The notes beneath the pieces were generated by a model. That model saw only the letters and a list, made by a program, of their open reading frames with translations. It was not told the DNA's origin and searched no databases. Both the position numbers and the translations under genes were made by a program. A stretch of DNA of 28,125 nucleotides from Paenibacillus sp. FSL H7-0331 (GTDB lineage Bacteria > Bacillota > Bacilli > Paenibacillales > NBRC-103111), in the NCBI RefSeq assembly GCF_001956045.1, contig NZ_MRTH01000059.1, positions 1 through 28,125 of the forward strand. The letters run 5' to 3'. Within the stretch, counting starts at the first letter, position 1, and every line of letters starts with the position of its first letter. Shown in pieces: positions 22,828-28,125 of the stretch.

Positions 22828-23328
22828 CTAATGGTGACTTCCGCCTCCAGCATTCTCGCTGGTTTTATCTGCAGGCTTTGACGATTTGCCCACAAATTGT
22901 GCAAGCTCTGCATCGCTTGGTTTGCCTACAATAAATCGTTGGGCTGGCATAATACTCTGGTCGCCGGATGTCACATAGGTTCGTAAGTAATAGATACCAT
23001 CCTGATCAAAGGTATAGGCTGCTTTAAAAACGCCCTCACCTTCGTAAACTGGGGACAGACGCAGCTTGGACGGGTTGCCTTCGGTTGATTTCCAAATTTC
23101 AAAATCAACTTGCGCTCCTTGATTGACCTGAACCCCCTTATCGGTCACCTTAACACGTAGAGAAGCCTCCGTATGCGGAGCTATGCGCTCCGGAAGAACA
23201 ATCTCCGCTTTCACATGCTGTGGATTGATACCATCCGCCGTGCCGCTGCGGATGGTAGGTGTAAGTGAACATCCCGTTACGGACACCAGTAGCACAACCG
23301 CAGCCAAACTTGTGTATATCGATTTCAT
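22828..23328 (-). CDS. YtkA-like lipoprotein with His/Gly tail
   Basis: 166 residues from ATG 23328, which follows AAAGGAGAG by eight bases (the frame is open to 23355). Lipobox VTGC, then a YtkA-like beta domain (HVKAEIVLPERIAPHTEASLRVKV, GAQVDFEIWKS, GEGVFKAAYTFDQDGIYYLRTYV) and a polar tail ending GGGSHH. Same family as the proteins at 18387 and 9404, though divergent. It is the second gene after the PepSY protein, with overlapping open frames, and shares its promoter (site 12). A role in metal handling at the membrane surface is plausible, not shown. Confidence 0.78.
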   Translation of the reverse strand: MKSIYTSLAAVVLLVSVTGCSLTPTIRSGTADGINPQHVKAEIVLPERIAPHTEASLRVKVTDKGVQVNQGAQVDFEIWKSTEGNPSKLRLSPVYEGEGVFKAAYTFDQDGIYYLRTYVTSGDQSIMPAQRFIVGKPSDAELAQFVGKSSKPADKTSENAGGGSHH

Positions 23329-23342
23329 GCTCGAGCTCTCCT

Positions 23343-24782
23343 TTACATGTACCATGACTTCAATTTAGGAATTCGTGTTAGAACAAATCGGTCCAGCAAG
23401 AACACAATAATGATGGAAATACCAACAAGAGGCATGATGATACCTAACGCTATGATGATGATACCCAAATTGCGGACTAGCTTAGGGTTTTTAGCTTTAG
23501 GCGGGGCACCTAGCTTCCCTCCAGGCTTGCGCTTCAGCCACATCGTATAGGCGCTAATTACAAATAGCAACAATCCTAAGCAGGCAATTAATCCGAGCAG
23601 TTGGTTAGGCCATCCAAACAGGTGCCCCTCATGAAACGCAATCCCTAAGGAAATATACTTGGCAGTGGCACCATAATCCGCAAAGCGGATATCAGACAGC
23701 ACATGGCCCGAATATTGGTCAATGTGCATGGTTACATTGCTGACAGGGCTCGAGGCTGAAACCGACAAGGTGTAAACACCTTGTTCACCTTTAGGCATGG
23801 ATATGGTATAAGGTGGATCTACACGCTTCAGTTGGGCGACTGTAACAATATCCTCCACAGCCAAGACAGTGCTTTGGGCTGCTGTTGAATAAGGTACGGG
23901 TAGATTCTCAGCAGCCCAAGGTACATTCTCAGCCACATCCTTGGTAACTGGGGCATTAGATAAAGGTTTCGCCATAAAGTTGTTGGCGAATGGAGGGTTC
24001 GATGTGTTCGTTGCGTTGGCAAAATTGCTGATCTGCTTGCCCATCACACCGGACCAAGGGAGTCCGCCCAGAATAATAAGCACAATAAGCAAGGACAGCC
24101 AAAACGTAGGGACAGCGTGCACATCCCGCCAGAACGTTCTTTTATTGGTGCCGCGCAATCTAGGAAGTACGGTTCCCCATATGTCAGCCCGATTTCTTGG
24201 CCACCATAAATAAAGTCCGCTGATGAGCAGAATAAGTGTCCAGCATGCGGTAAGCTCCACAAGCCGATTTGCTACATCGCCACCTACAACAAATTGGCTG
24301 TGGAGCTTTTTTATTATAGCCATAAAGGTTTCATCCGACTTCTGCGTCCCTATAATGGAGCCTTTGTAAGGATCGACAAATACGGTAGATGCTGCTTTGT
24401 TGACAGTGGCGCTGAATCTTGTGGATTGTTTGGGATCATCTGACACCGTTACCGCGCTGATTTGAGCATCGGGATAAGCCTCTTTCACGCGGTTGGATTG
24501 CTCGGTCAGTGAAAGGGTAGAGGAGCCAACGGCACTCACCTGGTATAAATGCTCGTATAGCTGGTTTTCAATTTGCGTCTTAAACAAATAAATACCGCCA
24601 CTAATAGCGAGTAAGGCAATGATGGGAGCGAAGATGATCCCGGCAAAAAAATGCCACCGCCATACTAAGCCATACATCGATCCCTTGATTAGGCGGGCGG
24701 TTTTGGTGTGTTGTTCTTCCTCCTTTGAAATTTCGGGTTCACCCGGGATTGTCTTTGGAAGCTTGGGAGCTGGCATTGACAA
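23343..24782 (-). CDS. PepSY-associated transmembrane protein
   Basis: 479 residues with four predicted membrane helices and the PepSY_TM layout: an early helix (WHFFAGIIFAPIIALLAISGGIYLF), an extracytoplasmic PepSY-like region (KEAYPDAQISAVTVSDDP, TVFVDPYKGSIIG), HSQFVVG, WWPRN after the second helix, and the conserved ISLGIAFHEGHLFGWPNQ before the last part. Members are often iron- or copper-linked reductases or uptake partners. TTG 24782 with GAGAGGA ten bases upstream is the likeliest start, or ATG 24776. Dyad site 12 lies upstream. It forms an operon with the YtkA-like lipoprotein. Confidence 0.85.
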   Translation of the reverse strand: MSMPAPKLPKTIPGEPEISKEEEQHTKTARLIKGSMYGLVWRWHFFAGIIFAPIIALLAISGGIYLFKTQIENQLYEHLYQVSAVGSSTLSLTEQSNRVKEAYPDAQISAVTVSDDPKQSTRFSATVNKAASTVFVDPYKGSIIGTQKSDETFMAIIKKLHSQFVVGGDVANRLVELTACWTLILLISGLYLWWPRNRADIWGTVLPRLRGTNKRTFWRDVHAVPTFWLSLLIVLIILGGLPWSGVMGKQISNFANATNTSNPPFANNFMAKPLSNAPVTKDVAENVPWAAENLPVPYSTAAQSTVLAVEDIVTVAQLKRVDPPYTISMPKGEQGVYTLSVSASSPVSNVTMHIDQYSGHVLSDIRFADYGATAKYISLGIAFHEGHLFGWPNQLLGLIACLGLLLFVISAYTMWLKRKPGGKLGAPPKAKNPKLVRNLGIIIIALGIIMPLVGISIIIVFLLDRFVLTRIPKLKSWYM

Positions 24783-24868
24783 GTGTATGACATCCTCTCA
24801 TTAAAAGTTGAAGCAAGCCAAGACAATTAACAGCTTTAAATTCTTTTTGCCAAGCTTGGAACAGAGTA

Positions 24869-24912
24869 ATTATAGCTTCCAAATAGGCAAAAAAAATGGC
24901 TACAAAGAGTCA
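24869..24912 (-). promoter_or_regulatory. Dyad site 12 plus -10 box for the PepSY/YtkA operon
   Basis: On the minus strand TGACTCTTTGTAGCCA (24912 to 24897) with a perfect TATAAT (24874 to 24869) starting 30.5 bp from the centre. It is the last copy on the right side of the block. Confidence 0.76.
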
Positions 24913-25012
24913 TTTCGATCGTACGCGTTCACAAAATGTTCACTAAAGGCTGGTGCCTGATTTGTCGGCATGAACGATTTTCTGAATTTTAAGGTAGCAT
25001 TGCGTAAGGGGA

Positions 25013-25058
25013 TTGACGCTATCTCAAATCGAGGATAATATAATAGTAATAATTACGT
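25013..25058 (+). promoter_or_regulatory. Sigma-A promoter with possible Zur/Fur-family box
   Basis: TTGACG (25013-25018), 17 bases, TAATAT (25036-25041). Directly after it, TAGTAATAATTACGT (25044-25058) has the GTAAT-N-ATTAC core of a 7-1-7 Fur-family operator, closest to Zur boxes. The position would allow repression of the downstream binding-protein gene. Confidence 0.45.
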
Positions 25059-25192
25059 ATAAAACAAGGGAGGAAAGGATACTCTAGCAAAAAAGTTGTT
25101 TACAGGATCGTTGCCATGAAAGGGAAATCCAGTTTGTAAAATTCAATCTTACATAATCAATTGTTACGTGCTATGCACAAGGAAGATATGAA

Positions 25193-25370
25193 ATGACAAG
25201 AAGAATGGTTGGCATACTATCTGCTTTAATGGTTATCATTGTATTGCTGGCAGGCTGCAATGGGGGCAATGCTGCAAAAATGGGGGCGACGGATAAAGGC
25301 AAAGAATTGGTTTACGCCACATCAAAAGATATTAACGATATGAACCCCCATCTCTATCCAGGTTCCCTTC
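25193..25370 (+). pseudogene. Nickel/peptide-type ABC substrate-binding lipoprotein, 5' fragment
   Basis: Starts at ATG 25193 (AAGGAAG upstream), with a lipoprotein signal ending LLAGC (C22) and the beginning of the mature protein: GKELVYATSKDINDMNPHLY. This is the start of NikA-like binding proteins of the SBP_bac_5 family (about 500 residues). After roughly 58 codons the homology ends in GSLP and runs into unrelated DNA encoding an RHS C-terminus in another frame, stopping at 25399. So only the signal and first strand remain. Confidence 0.65.
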
Positions 25371-25371
25371 C

Positions 25372-25494
25372 TACACGTATGTACAGAATAATCCTTTAAG
25401 GTATACTAATCCTAGTGGACATAGTGTTTGCGGATTTAGCGGCTACGCAGTTAGTTTTGATACTTGGTTGAAACAAAGAAGTCTAAGAACATAA
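25372..25494 (+). pseudogene. RHS-repeat core C-terminal fragment
   Basis: This frame reads YTYVQNNPLRYTNPSGH, the highly conserved end of the RHS-repeat-associated core, followed by a short unique tail (SVCGFSGYAVSFDTWLKQRS) and TAA at 25492-25494. In RHS polymorphic toxins this motif is followed by the variable toxin domain, so here the toxin part would be only about 23 residues, a truncated or worn-out variant. The long RHS body is missing. A 48-bp palindrome covers the stop. Confidence 0.7.
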
Positions 25495-25533
25495 AAATAA
25501 GGATGAACATGTTCATCCTTATTTTTATGTTCT
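25486..25533. terminator. Perfect 48-bp palindrome, bidirectional terminator-like
   Basis: The two 24-base halves are exact reverse complements (left half AGAACATAAAAATAAGGATG...), centred at 25509/25510, with no spacer. A5 and T5 runs inside the arms make it terminator-like in both directions. It overlaps the RHS stop codon. Such long perfect palindromes are rare. Confidence 0.7.
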
Positions 25534-25560
25534 CATTAAAAGACCTGTGGGGAATGTAAT

Positions 25561-25603
25561 CAGGTTCTTGTCATTTATGTAGCCAGGTTCTTGTCATTTC
25601 TGT
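25561..25603. repeat. Tandem 20-bp repeat, insertion-sequence-end-like
   Basis: CAGGTTCTTGTCATTTATGT (25561-25580) recurs at 25584-25603 with one mismatch. Closely spaced terminal repeats like this are seen at IS21-type ends. No transposase is adjacent. Confidence 0.45.
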
Positions 25604-25801
25604 CTGTTTGATGCGTTATCGCGTTTTTTGTAGACACCGCGGTAACATCCTCACAAAATAATGTATTTGATACAGATGTACTGTTGGGTGTTGAGACAAA
25701 TAGCAAGTAATGCGCAGTTAAAAAATCTGAAATGCCCATTTTTAACTTTATATGGTAAAGTAAAATTTTCAGAATTACGTTAGAAAATTAGGAGGACTAA
25801 A

Positions 25802-26209
25802 ATGGAATTACCAAAAATGTTTGATTTCAATCAAGATGTTCGAGCAAGAGATAAGATACTAGGTTTATCAATTGACTGGGAAGATAGAATAAATAGAATT
25901 ATTAGATTTGACCCCATTCAAGTGTCAGCACTAGAAGATCTGATTAATAATCAATTCATAAATCCAGATGAAAAACAGAATAACTCTCCCACTGTCCAAA
26001 AAATATTTACTTTCATGAAGAAGTTTCCAGTCGTTTTCGCCACCGGTTATGCTGTGACACCGAAAAGAAAGGACTATAGGGTTTCAATTGAGGGGCTAGC
26101 AATAAATCCAGAAGATGTAACTGAAGAGTTAGAGAATGCGTTCAAGGAGTTTTCTAGGTCTGCAGACGAACTAATAACCGAGAGTGGTATGGCATGTCGC
26201 TGGAGTTAA
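25802..26209 (+). CDS. Hypothetical protein, 135 aa
   Basis: A strong ribosome binding site (TTAGGAGGACTAAA) precedes ATG 25802, so the start is good. The product is soluble, acidic and mixed alpha/beta (ILGLSIDWEDRINRIIRFDP, VQKIFTFMKKFPVVFATGYAV, YRVSIEGLAINPEDVTEELE), with no signal, membrane segment or motif I recognise. It overlaps the next frame by 16 bases. It lies shortly downstream of an RHS C-terminal fragment, the place where RHS toxin immunity genes are usually found, so an immunity role is possible. No sequence feature proves it. The last residues (GMACRWS) may be out of frame if a base is missing near 26170-26190. Confidence 0.55.
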   Translation: MELPKMFDFNQDVRARDKILGLSIDWEDRINRIIRFDPIQVSALEDLINNQFINPDEKQNNSPTVQKIFTFMKKFPVVFATGYAVTPKRKDYRVSIEGLAINPEDVTEELENAFKEFSRSADELITESGMACRWS

Positions 26210-26403
26210 CTACCCTTCGATGCGGTAAAATTGCCCAAGTTTTATACTCATGCCTTAAAAACAATGAACCGTATGATCCTTTCAAACACGCGAGCAAAAT
26301 GGTAGTAATCCTTGATGGCGGTAAAGTAAGGTTAAAGATCCCAGCTAATTTAGAAAATTACGAACGCCAAGCGGATGAGTTAGCTGATGGCGATGTCTTA
26401 TAA
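26194..26403 (+). CDS. Hypothetical protein or C-terminal half of the preceding gene
   Basis: 69 residues: MSLELTTLRCGKIAQVLYSC then LKNNEPYDPFKH, and a beta-rich end (KMVVILDGGKVRLKIPANLE). There is no independent ribosome binding site. The start overlaps the end of the preceding gene by 16 bases, compatible with translational coupling. The same frame is open slightly upstream (NNREWYGMSLE), so the two could also be one protein split by a one-base indel near 26170-26190. No family is recognised. A hairpin follows. Confidence 0.4.
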   Translation: MSLELTTLRCGKIAQVLYSCLKNNEPYDPFKHASKMVVILDGGKVRLKIPANLENYERQADELADGDVL

Positions 26404-26441
26404 ACGACAGTATCTTACACTGCTTTACATTGAACATAAAT

Positions 26442-26510
26442 AGCCCATTGCCATGTAAAATTGGAAATAAGAAGCTTCCAAATTACGGTGATGGGCTCAT
26501 TTACATTTTT
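26442..26510 (+). terminator. Long imperfect hairpin after the two hypothetical genes
   Basis: AGCCCAT (26442-26448) pairs with ATGGGCT (26491-26497), and an inner TTGGAA (26461-26466) with TTCCAA (26476-26481). T-rich sequence follows to about 26510. Probably a terminator. Confidence 0.5.
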
Positions 26511-26519
26511 CTAAGCGCT

Positions 26520-26810
26520 ACACTACATTAGACTGGCAATCCAACTACAACTTCGCTAGTCGGCTGGTACCGCCTACGGCGAACTGATCGAGCCGAACCG
26601 GTGCTTCCGGAGGATCCAATAAGGAGCACGAGCTGAAGCTTCGCACCGTTTTAGCAACTACAACTTCGAGCAACCGAAAGCCATTGGTATGAGAAAAATA
26701 AAAAGATGGCACTGGAGGAGGCATAACTGCAGAAGAGGAGGGCAGGGGGTTCCATCGCATACTATATCTTCAATACCTTGAAGAATTCCCCTCACGCTTT
26801 TAGCAGCTTC
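26520..26810. other. Gene-free stretch
   Basis: No supported gene is seen. CAACTACAACTTCG occurs twice (26532-26545 and 26657-26670, last base of context differs). A minus-strand frame at 26545-26760 is proline-rich and resembles no family. This may be mobile-element residue. Confidence 0.3.
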
Positions 26811-26845
26811 CACAAGAGACCGGCGAACCTCTTCAGTCTCTTGTG
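26811..26845 (-). terminator. Hairpin downstream of the DUF2075 gene
   Basis: CACAAGAGAC (26811-26820) pairs perfectly with GTCTCTTGTG (26836-26845). It follows the stop of the minus-strand gene at 26866. It lacks a clear T-run. Confidence 0.45.
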
Positions 26846-26865
26846 TTTAATGAAAGGCAACTCGC

Positions 26866-27926
26866 TTAATTTTCTTCTTCCGGTTCGGGCATTATTCCGA
26901 GAATACCTAAGCACGTGCTTAACAGCAATTCATTTCTAATGATAATCAGGTGAAGCTTTTTCCGTGTTCTCGTTAGAATTTGGAAAAACATCTTGGTCGG
27001 ATGGTAATAGGGGCTGAACCCTCGGGTGAACAATTTCCCTTCTTCCGTGTGATAGAATGTATGATCCAAGAAAGCAATAACGTTATCGAACTCTTGGCCG
27101 ATTACATCATGAGCCGTGTCAAAGTGGTGATTATGATACCTATCAGCAGGCAATTGTTTATATCTTGAAGGTGTGAAGTTGATCGCCTTCCATCCTTCTT
27201 GACTTAAGTTATTACTGTATTTCTTTGCTGAAATGGCATCGGAAAAATATTGAACGGAAATGTTTTGATAGCTCATTGACGAATGAGAGCTTTTTAAATC
27301 AAACAACTTCACAATAAACGAGGCAATCTCCTTATTCGTACGAATTTTCTTTGTTAGTTTATAGGATGAGTGCGGCGTGAGGCTTTTAATATACATCGGT
27401 ACATCACTTTGAATTTCCCAGTCGGATAGGCATTGTTCCCCATCGTAGGAGAAGATTACTGTGGAACCCGCTGTAATTTTACCTATGATATCTTCTAATT
27501 GAGGTTTGCTAACCCGTTGTACTTCATCAAAAATAATGACATCATATTTCGAAAAGTCATAATCCTTATAATCTTTAATCGGTGCTATTTTCCACTTATA
27601 TTTATGAATCAGCCTAATATGACCACGTTCAACTTTCCTACGTGGACAATCAGCACTGATTTCCCTTTGTCCATACTCTCCTTAGCAATTGAATAAGTCA
27701 GTAATGTCTTACCTGTTCCGGCAGCGCCTTCGATGGAAACGTAGGCAGTGCTCGAAATGAGCTTTTGCTTTAAGACATTGCGTTTTATCTCTTTTTGGTG
27801 ATCGGTTAGGAAGTATTGCCCCTCCATAAATTTGTCCGTTGAATTAAAGTGAGATACCAAATAATTCGTCGGATCAAAGAGACTGGAAATATCAACCTCT
27901 CTCATGTCGGGACAGCGACCGGACAT
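26866..27926 (-). pseudogene. DUF2075 (schlafen/helicase-like) ATPase, truncated and frameshifted
   Basis: Two frames make one protein of about 350 residues. The upstream part has EGQYFLTDHQKEIKRNVLKQ, then Walker A GAAGTGKTLL and SVLIVHVGKLN. After a missing base near 27624-27631 it continues RGHIRLIHKYKWKIAP, Walker B VIIFDEVQRVSKPQLE, TVIFSYDGEQ, LTKKIRTNKEI and the DHTFYHT...FFQILTRTRKKLHLIII tail of DUF2075 proteins, superfamily-1-like ATPases with possible nucleic acid or defence roles. Its N-terminal region is lost: beyond about 27905 the DNA is a GC-rich hydrolase fragment on the other strand. Both defects predict loss of function. Confidence 0.7.
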
Positions 27927-28125
27927 CCCTTACACTCTCGATGACATGTCCAACGACGCTATCGGACTGCTCGACGCCCTTTCAATTGACCGGGCACATT
28001 TCGTTGGCAGGTCGATGGGCGGCATGATCGCCCAGATTGCAGCCAGTGTGAGTACCCTGAACGGGTTTTATCACTCACTTCCATTATGTCCAGTTCCGGT
28101 AATCCCGCCCTTCCGCAATCTTCCC
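27904..28125 (+). pseudogene. Alpha/beta hydrolase fragment, frameshifted
   Basis: The frame reads PYTLDDMSNDAIGLLDALSI, then DRAHFVGRSMGGMIAQIAAS, with GRSMGG as the nucleophile elbow (Gly-x-Ser-x-Gly) of an alpha/beta hydrolase. Near 28046-28050, two extra bases shift the frame, after which EYPERVLSLTSIMSSSGNPA continues in another frame up to the window edge. The first roughly 70 residues are missing. It is GC-rich, unlike the adjoining genes but like the TetR/SDR cassette at 2350-3902, so a common foreign source is possible. Confidence 0.7.

Noticed and set aside
25630..25710. 26-codon open stretch ending ...DTDVLLGVETNSK, possible toxin tail
   Set aside because: Too short, no start, and no recognised family; noted only because it lies between the RHS end and the candidate immunity ORF.
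26545..26760. 71-aa minus-strand ORF
   Set aside because: Proline/serine-rich, no ribosome binding site and no family resemblance; more likely mobile-element residue.

Overview
The window looks like a chromosomal segment of a low-to-mid GC Gram-positive bacterium, most likely Paenibacillaceae. The evidence is AGGAGG-type ribosome binding sites, lipobox lipoproteins, a YugN-domain protein, CtaG/SCO/ResA-type assembly proteins and TATAAT-type promoters. No rRNA, tRNA or CRISPR was seen.

Left flank (1-4798): mostly debris. It holds a frameshifted HEAT-like (probably immunity) gene, a DUF420 fragment, an unrecognised 125-aa ORF, a truncated and frameshifted zinc-dehydrogenase tail, a GC-rich two-gene TetR/SDR cassette next to a perfect 23-bp inverted repeat, an IS110-type transposase fragment, a frameshifted colicin-type immunity gene and a cluster of IS-end-like repeats.

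Core (4799-24912): a coherent, mostly intact respiration/copper block. In order it encodes a ResD-like response regulator, two homologous CydA-superfamily membrane proteins (the first with a C-terminal cytochrome c domain), a damaged cupredoxin, a TauE/DsbD_2-like membrane protein, a YtkA/FixH-like protein, remnants of a metal ABC transporter, CtaG, a YugN-CBS protein, a SCO thioredoxin, a DUF6262/TnpC-like protein, two small cytochromes c, a NarL-type histidine kinase/response regulator pair, a CopD protein with a His-rich loop, a lipoprotein-nosD-nosL-nosY-nosF-TlpA operon without nosZ, and a YtkA-like lipoprotein with a PepSY membrane protein. The themes are electron transfer through cytochrome c, copper delivery and anaerobic or low-oxygen respiration.

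The main discovery is a 16-bp dyad, roughly TRRCNCT-NN-NNAGTCA, found 12 times in the core. It lies upstream of nearly every transcription unit, including both sides of four divergent intergenic regions. In nearly every case a -10 box starts 30.5-32.5 bp from the dyad centre, which puts the dyad near -43, and no good -35 is evident. Its 7-2-7 geometry fits a NarL/LuxR-family response regulator, and the obvious candidate is encoded in the block (15505-16158) and has a site before its own operon. I read the block as one regulon for a copper- and cytochrome-c-dependent respiratory module.

Right flank (25013-28125): debris again. A nickel/peptide-type binding-protein fragment behind a possible Zur-type box runs into an RHS C-terminus and a 48-bp perfect palindrome. 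Then come IS-end-like repeats, two unrecognised overlapping ORFs, a frameshifted DUF2075 ATPase and a GC-rich alpha/beta-hydrolase fragment. Single-base indels are frequent in the flanks and rare in the core, so real decay should be separated from sequence error.
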